Source: Nocardioides sp. JS614 (GTDB lineage Bacteria; Actinomycetota; Actinomycetes; Propionibacteriales; Nocardioidaceae). Taken from it: 64,000 bases of DNA. A program made the translations under genes and the position numbers. Each line of letters opens with the position of its first letter. Positions within the stretch are counted from its first letter, which is position 1. Positions 26,613 through 34,585 of the stretch are shown here, piece after piece. Location: positions 3,472,001 to 3,536,000 of the forward strand of contig NC_008699.1 in the NCBI RefSeq assembly GCF_000015265.1, given 5' to 3'. A model generated the notes under the pieces. That model saw only the letters and a program-made list of their open reading frames with translations. It was not told the origin of the DNA and searched no databases.

Positions 26613-27692
26613 ATGAGCAGCGCCTCGCGGGACCTGAAGCCGGCCACGATCGCCGTCACCTCCGGCCGGCCGGAACGCGAGCCGGACCGCCCGCTGAACG
26701 AGCCGATCACGATGACCTCGACGTACGTCGCCGGCGGCGCGGTCGAGTACGGCCGCTTCGGCAATCCGACCTGGACGGCGTTCGAGGACACGCTCGGGGC
26801 GCTGGAGGGCGGGCGCGCGCTGGCGTTCTCCTCCGGGATGGGCGCCGTGACCACGGTCCTCGACCTGGTGGCCCTCGACGGGCTGGTCGTCGCGCCGGCG
26901 CACGCCTACAACGGCACCCTGCTCCAGCTCGGCGACCTCGAGAGTCGGGGTCGGGTGCGCACGAAGCTGGTCGACATCAGCGACACCGAGGCCGTCGTCG
27001 CCGCCTGCGAGGACGCGGCGCTGGTGTGGCTGGAGTCGCCCACCAACCCCGCTCTCGAGCTCGCCGACATCCCGACGATCAGCGCGGCGGCCCGCGCGGC
27101 CGGGGCGTACGTCGTGGTCGACAACACGTTCGCGACGCCGATCCTCCAGCAGCCGCTCACCCTGGGAGCCGACCTCGTCGTGCACTCGGTGACCAAGTAC
27201 CTCGCCGGCCACAGCGACGTCTTGATGGGTGCCGTCGTCACCGGCGACGACGAGCTGTACGCCGTCCTCAAGGGCCGGCGCGACCTGCTCGGGGCGACGC
27301 CGGGCACGCTGGAGGCCTGGCTGGCGCTGCGCGGCCTGCGCACCCTGCACCTGCGCGTCGAGCGCGCCCAGGCCAACGCCGCCGAGCTGGTCCGGCGTCT
27401 CTCCGGGCACCCGGCCGTCGCCGAGGTGCGCTACCCCGGCTTCGGGGGGATCGTGGGGATGGTGCTCGCCGGCGGCGCCCCTGCCGGGGACCTGGTCACC
27501 CGCAGCATCCGGCTCTGGGTGCACGCGACCTCGCTCGGCGGCGTCGAGTCGACGTTCGAGCGCCGCCGCCGCTGGAAGGCGGAGCCGCCGTCGATCCCGG
27601 ACGGGCTGGTGCGGATGTCGGTCGGCGTCGAGGACGTCGACGACCTGTGGGAGGACCTGCGGCAGGCACTCGACATGCTGGGCCGAGGCTGA
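26613..27692 (+). CDS. Cys/Met-metabolism PLP enzyme (cystathionine gamma-synthase-like)
   Basis: 359 residues. Fold-type I motifs: YVAGGAVEYGRFGNPTWTAFE, ALAFSSGMGA, WLESPTNP, VVVDNTF and the PLP-lysine SVTKYLAGHSDV. Members carry out gamma-synthase, gamma-lyase or beta-lyase reactions on sulfur amino acids; which one is not resolved. TAGCGT at 26601-26606 lies at -12 to -7 from the ATG and there is no Shine-Dalgarno, so the mRNA is probably leaderless. Confidence 0.9.
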   Translation: MSSASRDLKPATIAVTSGRPEREPDRPLNEPITMTSTYVAGGAVEYGRFGNPTWTAFEDTLGALEGGRALAFSSGMGAVTTVLDLVALDGLVVAPAHAYNGTLLQLGDLESRGRVRTKLVDISDTEAVVAACEDAALVWLESPTNPALELADIPTISAAARAAGAYVVVDNTFATPILQQPLTLGADLVVHSVTKYLAGHSDVLMGAVVTGDDELYAVLKGRRDLLGATPGTLEAWLALRGLRTLHLRVERAQANAAELVRRLSGHPAVAEVRYPGFGGIVGMVLAGGAPAGDLVTRSIRLWVHATSLGGVESTFERRRRWKAEPPSIPDGLVRMSVGVEDVDDLWEDLRQALDMLGRG

Positions 27693-27739
27693 GGCCCCAG
27701 GCATCTCACGCGTCGCGCTCGTTCCTCGCGCGCCGCTGC

Positions 27740-28747
27740 TCAGTCAGTCTCGGCCTTGGTGTCGCGGGCGATGAAGGAGTCCATCATCTCCTGCGCGGTC
27801 ATCCGGCCGTCGACCACGGCGGTGACGTGGTGGGCGATGGGCGCGTCCACGCCGGTGCGCTCGGCGAGGGCGAGCAGCGAGGCGCAGGACTTGGCGCCCT
27901 CGGCGACCTGCCGGGTGGTGGCGTAGATCTCGGCCGCCGTCATCCCCTGGCCAAGCTTCTCCCCGAACGTGCGGTTGCGGGACAGCGGTGAGGAGCAGGT
28001 GGCGACCAGGTCGCCGAGGCCGGCCAGCCCCATCAGGGTCATCGGGTTCGCGCCGAGCGCGGTGGCGAGCCGGGCGGTCTCGGCCAGGCCGCGGGTGATC
28101 ACCGACGCGGTCGTGTTGTCGCCGAAGCCCAGGCCGACGGCCATGCCGACCGACAGCGCGACGACGTTCTTGTAGGCGCCCCCGACCTCGCAGCCGAGGA
28201 CGTCGACGCTCGTGTACGGCCGGAACGCCGGCGAGTGGATCCGTGCCTGCAGCTGCCGGGCGACCTCCTCGTGCTCGCAGGCGACCACGGACGCGGCTGG
28301 CTCGCGGCGGGCGATCTCCTTGGCGAGGTTGGGCCCGCTGATCACCGCGATCCGCTCCGGTCCGGCGCCGGTCACCTCCGCGATCACCTGGCTCATCCGC
28401 TCGAGGGTGCCGAGCTCGACGCCCTTCATCAGCGACACGAGCACCGCGTTCGGCTCGACGTAGGGCGCCCACTCGCTCAGGTTGGCCCGCAGCGACTGCG
28501 ACGGGGTGGCGAGCACGACCAGGTCGGCGCCGTGCAGCGCCTTCTCGACGTCGTGGGTCGCGGACACCTGCGGCGGCAGCTCCACCCCGGGGAGGTACTC
28601 GGGGTTCTCCCGCTGCTCGGTGATCGCCGCGGCAACCTCCTCGCGGCGGGCCCAGAGCGTGACGTCGTTGCCGGCGTCGGCGAGCACGATCGAGAACGCG
28701 GTGCCCCACGACCCGGCGCTGAACACCGCGACCTTGCCGGCGCTCAT
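27740..28747 (-). CDS. gpsA: Glycerol-3-phosphate dehydrogenase [NAD(P)+]
   Basis: Makes sn-glycerol-3-phosphate from dihydroxyacetone phosphate for phospholipid synthesis. It has 335 residues from the ATG at 28747. Motifs: FSAGSWGTAFS (dinucleotide-binding), GPNLAKEIA, YKNVVALSVG with the catalytic Lys, and SRNRTFGEKL. Its ATG overlaps the plsC stop (ATGA), so the two lipid genes are coupled. Confidence 0.97.
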   Translation of the reverse strand: MSAGKVAVFSAGSWGTAFSIVLADAGNDVTLWARREEVAAAITEQRENPEYLPGVELPPQVSATHDVEKALHGADLVVLATPSQSLRANLSEWAPYVEPNAVLVSLMKGVELGTLERMSQVIAEVTGAGPERIAVISGPNLAKEIARREPAASVVACEHEEVARQLQARIHSPAFRPYTSVDVLGCEVGGAYKNVVALSVGMAVGLGFGDNTTASVITRGLAETARLATALGANPMTLMGLAGLGDLVATCSSPLSRNRTFGEKLGQGMTAAEIYATTRQVAEGAKSCASLLALAERTGVDAPIAHHVTAVVDGRMTAQEMMDSFIARDTKAETD

Positions 28748-29547
28748 GCGCTCTCCTCGGGGGCCCGCTTCCGGGGGCTGCGGCTCGTGGTCCCCTTCGG
28801 CTCCTTGTTGGGGTTGCCGATCTGGCGCACGCCGGCCTTGCGCATGTCGAACCGCTCGGCCGGGGCGGTCTCGCCACGGACCTCCTCGACCAGGCCCGTG
28901 ATCGCGGCCATGATCCGGTCGGTCGCCTGCTGCACGACGGCGGTGGTCTGCGGCTGGCCGAGCAGGTCGGTCAGGTCGACGGGGGGGCCGACCCGCATCT
29001 GGATCCGCTTGCGCGGGAACAGGTCCGGCAACTTCCCGTACGGCGCGAGCAGCTGCTGCGCGCCCCACTGCCCGACCGGGATCACCGGGCACCCGGTGGC
29101 CAGCGCGATGCGGGCGGCACCGGACTTGCCGGTCATCGGCCAGCCACCGGGGTCGCGGGTGATCGTGCCCTCGGGATAGACCACGACGCACTCGCCGCGG
29201 CGCACGGCGTCGACGGCCGCTTCGTACGCGCCCGCGGCGTTCGTGGTCAACCGCTCGACCGGGATCTGTCCGGCCGCGGTGAAGAAGAAGGCGCCGGCAC
29301 GGCTCTTGAACAGCCCTGACTTCGCGAGGTAGCGCGGCAGCCGGCCGTGGTCGTACACCAGGTGCGCGGCGGTGAGCGGGTCGACGTGCGAGACGTGGTT
29401 GAGCGCGAGGATGAACCCACCGGATTCGGGGATGTTCTCGCCGCCGACCCACTCGCGGGTGGTGGTGGCCAGCAGCAGCGGCTTGATCACGGGGACCGCG
29501 AGGTTCCACGCCCATCCGCGCTTCTGCTGGAGCTTGCGTACCGTCAC
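28744..29547 (-). CDS. plsC: 1-acyl-sn-glycerol-3-phosphate acyltransferase
   Basis: Transfers an acyl chain to lysophosphatidate at the inner membrane face. It has 267 residues. NHVSHVD is the catalytic HX4D motif, PEGTITR is motif III, and VIPVGQWG is present. A Lys/Arg-rich tail (SRSPRKRAP) ends the protein. Overlap with gpsA means glycerol-3-phosphate synthesis and its acylation are encoded together. Confidence 0.94.
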   Translation of the reverse strand: MTVRKLQQKRGWAWNLAVPVIKPLLLATTTREWVGGENIPESGGFILALNHVSHVDPLTAAHLVYDHGRLPRYLAKSGLFKSRAGAFFFTAAGQIPVERLTTNAAGAYEAAVDAVRRGECVVVYPEGTITRDPGGWPMTGKSGAARIALATGCPVIPVGQWGAQQLLAPYGKLPDLFPRKRIQMRVGPPVDLTDLLGQPQTTAVVQQATDRIMAAITGLVEEVRGETAPAERFDMRKAGVRQIGNPNKEPKGTTSRSPRKRAPEESA

Positions 29548-29637
29548 GGACGCAGGTTACTCGGTCGGTGCGCTCCGACCCGTCGCACCGCAGGGTGCCG
29601 CGCCGCACCTCCGGGGAGACCTGACAGGATCGGGGCG

Positions 29638-30273
29638 ATGTCCGAGCAGACGCCCGATCAGCTCTACGCCGCGCTGGTGCCGGTGAAGCCCCCGGCCGTC
29701 GGTAAGTCGCGCCTCGCCGGCCTCGGCACGCAGGCCCGGCGGGCGCTGGCGGAGGCCTTCGCGCTGGACACCGTCGCCGCGTGCCTCGATGCGGCTCGGG
29801 TCGGCCGCGTGCTGGTGGTCACCGACGACGTGCGGGTGTCCGCGGCCGTCGCGGCGCTCGGAGCCGACGCCGTCCCGGACGGTGTCAGCGGTGCGCTCAA
29901 CGGGACCCTGCGACAGGCGGCAGCCGAGGCATCCCGGCGCTGGCCCGGGCTGCGACCGGTGGCATTGTGCGCCGATCTGCCGGCGCTGCGCGCCACGGAC
30001 CTCGACGAGACACTGGCCCGGGCCCGGACGCAACACCCGTGGTTCGTGCCCGACGCGGACGGCGTCGGGACCACGATGTACGCCGCGGCCCACGGCGAGT
30101 TCGACCCGCGGTTCGGCCCGGGGTCGCGAGCCGCGCACCTCGATGCCGGGGCGCTGGAGCTCGCGGACGTCGCCGCGTCGGTCCGCCGCGACGTCGACGA
30201 CCTCGACGATCTGCGGGCCGCCGTCGCCCTCGGCGTCGGGCCGCACACCGTGGCCGTGCTGCCCGAGCTGTGA
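29638..30273 (+). CDS. cofC: 2-phospho-L-lactate/phosphoenolpyruvate guanylyltransferase (F420 synthesis)
   Basis: 211 residues from the ATG at 29638. The family start is LVPVKPPAVGKSRLAG; later come LCADLPALRATDL and EFDPRFGPGSRAAH. CofC (FbiD in actinobacteria) guanylylates a three-carbon phospho-acid to begin the side chain of coenzyme F420. The remaining fbi genes are not in the window. The gene is convergent with hup across a shared terminator. Confidence 0.92.
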   Translation: MSEQTPDQLYAALVPVKPPAVGKSRLAGLGTQARRALAEAFALDTVAACLDAARVGRVLVVTDDVRVSAAVAALGADAVPDGVSGALNGTLRQAAAEASRRWPGLRPVALCADLPALRATDLDETLARARTQHPWFVPDADGVGTTMYAAAHGEFDPRFGPGSRAAHLDAGALELADVAASVRRDVDDLDDLRAAVALGVGPHTVAVLPEL

Positions 30274-30291
30274 CGACGGCCCGGACGTGAC

Positions 30292-30325
30292 GACGGGCCG
30301 CCACCCGTGAGGATGGCGGCCCGTC
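30292..30325. terminator. Bidirectional hairpin terminator
   Basis: 12-bp perfect arms (GACGGGCCGCCA at 30292-30303, complement at 30314-30325) and a 10-base loop, between the convergent ends of cofC and hup. There is no U-tract, as often in high-GC genomes. Confidence 0.85.
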
Positions 30326-30341
30326 GCTCCGTGGTGCGGTG

Positions 30342-30950
30342 TCAGGCCTTCTTGGCGGTCTTCTTCGCCGGAGCCTTCTTGGCCGGAGCCTTCTTGGCCG
30401 GTGCCTTCTTGGCGGGCGCCTTCTTGGCGACGGCCTTGGTGGCGGTCTTCTTCGCCGGAGCCTTCTTCGCTGCCGGTGCCTTCTTGGCCGGAGCCTTCTT
30501 GGCGGGCGCCTTCTTGGCGACGGCCTTGGTGGCCGTCTTCTTCGCCGGAGCCGACTTCGCCGCCGTCTTCTTGGCGGGCGCCGCCTTCTTGGCCGGAGCC
30601 GCCTTCTTGGCGGCCGCCGTGGCCTTCTTCGCCGCCGCAGGGGCGGCGGCGAGGGTCAGCTTCGGGAGCTTCTTGGCACCCGAGACGACGTTCTTGAGGT
30701 CCGCTCCGGCCGTGAACTTCGGCACCGCCGTCTTCTTGGCCTTGATCCGCGCTCCGGTCTGCGGGTTCCGCACCCAGCGCGCCTCACGGACCCGCTTCTC
30801 GAACGACCCGAAGCCCGTGATGGCGACCTTCTCGCCCTTCGCGACCTCTCGGGTGATCGTGTCCAGCACGGACTCGAGAGCGTGGGCCGCGGCCTTGCGG
30901 TTCCCCTCGTAACGCGCGGCCAGCGCGTCGATGAACTCTGACTTGTTCAC
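30342..30950 (-). CDS. hup: HU-family DNA-binding protein with Lys/Ala/Pro-rich tail
   Basis: Nucleoid protein of 202 residues from the GTG at 30950, chosen for the AAGGGAAG before it. Residues 1 to about 95 are a complete HU fold: NKSEFIDALA, ITGFGSFEKR and RNPQTGARI. The remaining ~105 residues are PAKKA-type repeats like a histone H1 tail, typical of actinobacterial HupB/HupS. The tail contains a long internal duplication (KKTATKAVAKKAPAKKAP occurs twice). The leader has a hairpin at 30979-30996 (GTCGAGC-CCGT-GCTCGAC). Confidence 0.95.
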   Translation of the reverse strand: MNKSEFIDALAARYEGNRKAAAHALESVLDTITREVAKGEKVAITGFGSFEKRVREARWVRNPQTGARIKAKKTAVPKFTAGADLKNVVSGAKKLPKLTLAAAPAAAKKATAAAKKAAPAKKAAPAKKTAAKSAPAKKTATKAVAKKAPAKKAPAKKAPAAKKAPAKKTATKAVAKKAPAKKAPAKKAPAKKAPAKKTAKKA

Positions 30951-31008
30951 TGTCTTCCCTTCCAATGAACGACAAGTGGTCGAGCCCGTGCTCGACTTTC
31001 TTCAACGC

Positions 31009-31037
31009 ACGCTAGGTATTCGCGGCGCCAGTCACAA
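31009..31037 (-). promoter_or_regulatory. Probable hup promoter
   Basis: On the minus strand TTGTGA (31037-31032) and TAGCGT (31014-31009) are 17 bases apart, a good match to vegetative -35 and TAnnnT -10 boxes. Predicted transcription starts near 31002, giving a leader of about 50 bases that includes the 30979-30996 hairpin. Confidence 0.6.
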
Positions 31038-31120
31038 TCACCACCGCGCGTTTTTCGGCGTGTTTTTCGGATTCTCCTGGCGCCGGAATCCGGTCAGCAG
31101 AGCGGGATTGCGGTTATGGA

Positions 31121-31158
31121 AAGGGCGAATCCCCAAGCCTGCTTGGGGATTCGCCCTT
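31121..31158. terminator. Strong terminator after leuD
   Basis: 18-bp perfect arms (31121-31138 and 31141-31158, AAGGGCGAATCCCCAAGC and complement) with a two-base tip. It lies 23 bases past the leuD stop; on the minus strand TTTCC follows. It separates leuCD from hup. Confidence 0.9.
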
Positions 31159-31180
31159 CTCGAATGTTCTCGTGGCGCCG

Positions 31181-31789
31181 TCAGTGCGCGTGGATCGTCG
31201 CCGGCCTCCAGCTCGGTCGGGTCGCCTCGTACGACGCGATCGCGTCGGCGTGCCCGAGCGTGATGCCGATGTCGTCGAGCCCTTCGAGCAGCCGCCAGCG
31301 GGTGTAGTCGTCGATGTCGAAGGAGGCCTCGATCGCGTCGACCCCCTCGCCCGCCCGGACGGTCCGCGACTCCAGGTCGACGGTCACGGCCGTGCCAGGG
31401 TGCTCGTCGAGCAGGTCCCAGATCTTCTGGACGACCGACTCGTCGACCTGCGCGGCCAGCAGCCCCGCCTTGCCGGAGTTGCCGCGGAAGATGTCGGCGA
31501 ACCGCGGGGAGATCACGACCTTGAAGCCGTAGTTCTGCAGCGCCCACACGGCGTGCTCGCGCGACGAACCGGTGCCGAAGTCCGGCCCGGCCACGAGGAC
31601 CGAGGCCCCGGCGTACCCCTCGTTGTTGAGCACGAAGCTCGGGTCGTTGCGCCAGGCCGCAAACAGCCCGTCCTCGAAGCCGGTGCGGGTGACCCGCTTG
31701 AGGTAGACGGCCGGGATGATCTGGTCGGTGTCGACGTTGCTGCGCCGCAGCGGGATCCCGACGCCGGTGTGGGTGGTGAACTTGTCCAT
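31181..31789 (-). CDS. leuD: 3-isopropylmalate dehydratase, small subunit
   Basis: With LeuC, isomerises 2- to 3-isopropylmalate in leucine synthesis. It has 202 residues from the ATG at 31789 (MDKFTTHTGVGIPLRRSNVD). DTDQIIPAVYLK and the substrate loop GPDFGTGSSREHA are conserved. The start follows the leuC stop by one base (TGAGATG), so the subunits are translationally coupled. Confidence 0.98.
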   Translation of the reverse strand: MDKFTTHTGVGIPLRRSNVDTDQIIPAVYLKRVTRTGFEDGLFAAWRNDPSFVLNNEGYAGASVLVAGPDFGTGSSREHAVWALQNYGFKVVISPRFADIFRGNSGKAGLLAAQVDESVVQKIWDLLDEHPGTAVTVDLESRTVRAGEGVDAIEASFDIDDYTRWRLLEGLDDIGITLGHADAIASYEATRPSWRPATIHAH

Positions 31790-31790
31790 C

Positions 31791-33206
31791 TCAGTTGCTC
31801 CCAACGGGCTCGAGGTCGGCGGGCGAGGACAGGGTGCCGCGGATCGCGGTCGCGGCGGCGACCGGCACCGACACGAGGTGGGTGCGGCCGCCCTTGCCCT
31901 GGCGGCCCTCGAAGTTGCGGTTGGACGTCGAGGCGCTGCGCTCACCGGGCTGCAGGGTGTCGGGGTTCATGCCCAGGCACATCGAGCAGCCCGCGCCGCG
32001 CCACTCGCCGCCGGCCTCCTTGAAGATCACGTCGAGGCCCTCGTCCTGGGCCTGGAGACGCACGCGCACCGAGCCCGGTACGACGAGCAGCCGGGTGGAC
32101 TTGTCGACCTGGCGGCCCTTGATGATCTCCGCGGCCGCGCGCAGGTCCTCGATCCGGCCGTTGGTGCACGAGCCGATGAAGACGGTGTCGACCTTGATGT
32201 CGCGCATCGGCGTGCCGGCCTCGAGGCCCATGTACTCGCATGCCTTCTCAGCGGCGATCCGGTCCGAGGGGTCGTCGTACTGCGCCGGGTCCGGAACGCT
32301 GCCCCCGAGCGGCACGCCCTGGCCGGGATTGGTGCCCCAGGTGACGAACGGCGTCATCGTGCTCGCGTCGAGCACGATCTCCTTGTCGAACGTCGCGTCC
32401 GCGTCGGTGACCAGCGTCTTCCAGTGCGCAACGGCGGCGTCCCAGTCGGCGCCCTTCGGCGCCTCCGGCCGGCCCTCGATGTAGTCGAACGTCGTCTGGT
32501 CGGGGGCGATCAGGCCGGCCTTGGCCCCCCACTCGATGGACATGTTGCAGACGGTCATCCGGCCCTCCATCGAGAGCTCCTCGATGGCCGGGCCGCGGTA
32601 CTCGACGATGTAGCCCTGCCCGCCACCGGTGCCCGTGTGGGCGATCAGGGTCAGCACCAGGTCCTTCGCGGTCACGCCGTCGGGCAGGCTGCCCTCGACC
32701 GTGACGGCCATCGTCTTCGGCTTGGCCTGCGGCAGCGTCTGCGTGGCGAGGACGTGCTCGACCTCCGAGGTGCCGATCCCGAACGCGATCGCGCCGAATG
32801 CTCCGTGCGTGCTGGTGTGGCTGTCGCCGCACACGATCGTCATCCCGGGCTGGGTCAGCCCGAGCTGCGGGCCGACGACGTGCACGATGCCCTGCTCGAC
32901 GTCGCCGAGGGGGTGCAGCCGGACTCCGAACTCCGCGGCGTTGCGGCGCAGCGTGTCGACCTGGGTCTTCGAGACCGGGTCGGCGATGGGCTTGTCCCAG
33001 TCGAGGGTGGGGACGTTGTGGTCCTCGGTGGCCAGCGTGAGGTCCGGGCGACGCACGGTGCGGCCGGCGAGCCGGAGGCCGTCGAAGGCCTGCGGGGAGG
33101 TGACCTCGTGGATCAGGTGCAGGTCGATGTAGAGGAGGTCCGGCTCCCCCGGTGTCGACCGGACGACATGCTCGTCCCAGACCTTCTCGGCCAAGGTCCT
33201 GCCCAT
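31791..33206 (-). CDS. leuC: 3-isopropylmalate dehydratase, large subunit
   Basis: 471 residues, aconitase family with a [4Fe-4S] cluster. The cluster cysteines are in FIGSCTNGR and CSMCLGMNPD. VCGDSHTSTHGAFG and ATQTLPQAKPK are typical. The start ATG at 33206 has GGGAGAG upstream. It is divergent from the IclR-type regulator, which in streptomycetes (NdgR) controls leuCD. Confidence 0.98.
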   Translation of the reverse strand: MGRTLAEKVWDEHVVRSTPGEPDLLYIDLHLIHEVTSPQAFDGLRLAGRTVRRPDLTLATEDHNVPTLDWDKPIADPVSKTQVDTLRRNAAEFGVRLHPLGDVEQGIVHVVGPQLGLTQPGMTIVCGDSHTSTHGAFGAIAFGIGTSEVEHVLATQTLPQAKPKTMAVTVEGSLPDGVTAKDLVLTLIAHTGTGGGQGYIVEYRGPAIEELSMEGRMTVCNMSIEWGAKAGLIAPDQTTFDYIEGRPEAPKGADWDAAVAHWKTLVTDADATFDKEIVLDASTMTPFVTWGTNPGQGVPLGGSVPDPAQYDDPSDRIAAEKACEYMGLEAGTPMRDIKVDTVFIGSCTNGRIEDLRAAAEIIKGRQVDKSTRLLVVPGSVRVRLQAQDEGLDVIFKEAGGEWRGAGCSMCLGMNPDTLQPGERSASTSNRNFEGRQGKGGRTHLVSVPVAAATAIRGTLSSPADLEPVGSN

Positions 33207-33283
33207 GGCGCTCTCCCTCGTGAGCTCACGGTGCCCGCCCGGATCGGCGACACCTCGTTCGACAACATCACAGATCCTAGCGC

Positions 33284-33312
33284 TTGCATCCCATGATCTG
33301 AGACGCCAGTAT
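33284..33312 (+). promoter_or_regulatory. Probable leaderless promoter of ndgR
   Basis: TTGCAT (33284-33289), a 17-base spacer and CAGTAT (33307-33312), which ends seven bases before the ATG. Transcription would begin at the start codon, and no Shine-Dalgarno is seen. A wide inverted pair CAGATC/GATCTG (33271-33276, 33295-33300) overlaps this promoter and faces leuC, so it may be an operator. Confidence 0.5.
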
Positions 33313-33318
33313 TGCTAT

Positions 33319-34041
33319 ATGGACAATTCCAGCGGAGTGGGCGTCCTCGACAAGGCCGCCCTCGTGCTCACCGCCCTCGAGTCCGGCCCGGCCACGCTGG
33401 CGGGCCTGGTCGCCGCCACCGGACTGGCCCGGCCGACCGCACACCGGCTGGCCGTGGCGCTCGAGCACCACCGCCTGGTCGCCCGCGACATGCAGGGCCG
33501 GTTCGTGCTCGGCCCCCGCCTCGCCGAGCTGTCCGCCGCTGCCGGCGAGGATCGTCTGCTCGCCACCGCCGGACCGGTCCTCGCGCGGCTGCGCGACATC
33601 ACCGGCGAGTCCGCCCAGCTGTGGCGCCGCCAGGGCGAGCATCGCGTGTGCGTGGCCGCCGCCGAGCGCCCCAGCGGCCTGCGGGACACGATCCCGGTCG
33701 GCTCGCAGCTGACCATGCGGGCCGGGTCGGCCGCCCAGATCCTGCTGGCCTGGGAGGACCCCGAGCGGATGCACCGGGGCCTGCAGAACGCCGCCTTCTC
33801 CGCCGCCGCACTCTCCGGGATCCGGCGTCGCGGCTGGGCCCAGTCGGTCGGCGAGCGCGAGCAGGGCGTGGCGTCCGTCTCCGCGCCCGTCCGCTCCCCC
33901 GGCGGCAAGGTGATCGCCGCCGTCTCCGTCTCCGGCCCGCTCGAGCGGCTCTCCCGCCAGCCCGGCCGGATGCACGCGCCCGCGGTCCTCGCCGCCGCCG
34001 AGCGGCTCAGCGAGTCCCTACGGCGAGCCGCCGCGGAGTAG
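33319..34041 (+). CDS. ndgR: IclR-family regulator, NdgR-like
   Basis: 240 residues from the ATG at 33319. The N-terminal winged helix-turn-helix (ALESGPATLAGLVAATGLARPTAHRL region) is followed by the IclR ligand-binding domain, with GRFVLGPRLAEL, GSQLTMRAGSAAQILLAW and VSVSGPLERL. NdgR in Streptomyces controls leuCD and other amino-acid genes. The divergent position next to leuC supports the same role here. Confidence 0.92.
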   Translation: MDNSSGVGVLDKAALVLTALESGPATLAGLVAATGLARPTAHRLAVALEHHRLVARDMQGRFVLGPRLAELSAAAGEDRLLATAGPVLARLRDITGESAQLWRRQGEHRVCVAAAERPSGLRDTIPVGSQLTMRAGSAAQILLAWEDPERMHRGLQNAAFSAAALSGIRRRGWAQSVGEREQGVASVSAPVRSPGGKVIAAVSVSGPLERLSRQPGRMHAPAVLAAAERLSESLRRAAAE

Positions 34042-34104
34042 CGGATCGGGCTCGGTCGTCCGGGCCATCGCTGTCCCGACTGCTCCGTCGCGCTCGACCT
34101 GCGC

Positions 34105-34584
34105 TCAGAACAGCGCATCCTGCTCGAGCTCGAGGAGCAGCTGCTTGCGCGGCAGGCCGCCGGCGTAGCCGGTCAGGGTGCCGTTGGCGCCGATGATCCG
34201 GTGGCACGGGATCACGATCGGGATCGGGTTGCGGCCGTTCGCCAGGCCGACGGCGCGCGAGGCCGCGTTGGTCATGCCGAGGCGGTGGGCGATCTCGCCG
34301 TACGACGCGGTCTCGCCCCACCCGACGCCGAGCAGCTCGTGCCAGACCCGCTGCTGGAACGCGCTGCCGGCAGGGGCGAGCGGCAGGTCGAACTCCTTGA
34401 GGTCGCGGTCGAAGTACGCACGCAGCTGCCGGGCGGCCTCGACGAGGAGCGGGTGGTCGTCGCCGCGGTCGCCGCGCGGCCGCCCGTCGTTGTCGCGGAA
34501 CGGCGAGAACTCGATCGCGGTGATCGCGCCGTTGTGCTCGACGAGCCGCAGCTCACCGACGGGTGAGTCCATCACGGTCCACAT
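34105..34584 (-). CDS. ogt: Methylated-DNA--protein-cysteine methyltransferase
   Basis: Suicidal repair protein that takes alkyl groups from O6-alkylguanine. It has 159 residues. FQQRVWHELLGVGWGET is the DNA-binding helix, and IPCHRIIG holds the acceptor Cys. It starts one base after the stop of the ada-alkA fusion (TGAGATG), so both alkylation repair genes are expressed together. Confidence 0.97.
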   Translation of the reverse strand: MWTVMDSPVGELRLVEHNGAITAIEFSPFRDNDGRPRGDRGDDHPLLVEAARQLRAYFDRDLKEFDLPLAPAGSAFQQRVWHELLGVGWGETASYGEIAHRLGMTNAASRAVGLANGRNPIPIVIPCHRIIGANGTLTGYAGGLPRKQLLLELEQDALF

Positions 34585-34585
34585 C

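Noticed and set aside
30355..30660. CRISPR-like or tandem-repeat array
   Set aside because: The repetition is coding: it specifies the PAKKA repeats of the HU tail, with no spacers.
33207..33318. Leucine leader peptide or attenuator before leuC
   Set aside because: No short open frame rich in Leu codons and no terminator/antiterminator pair is visible; control by NdgR is more likely.
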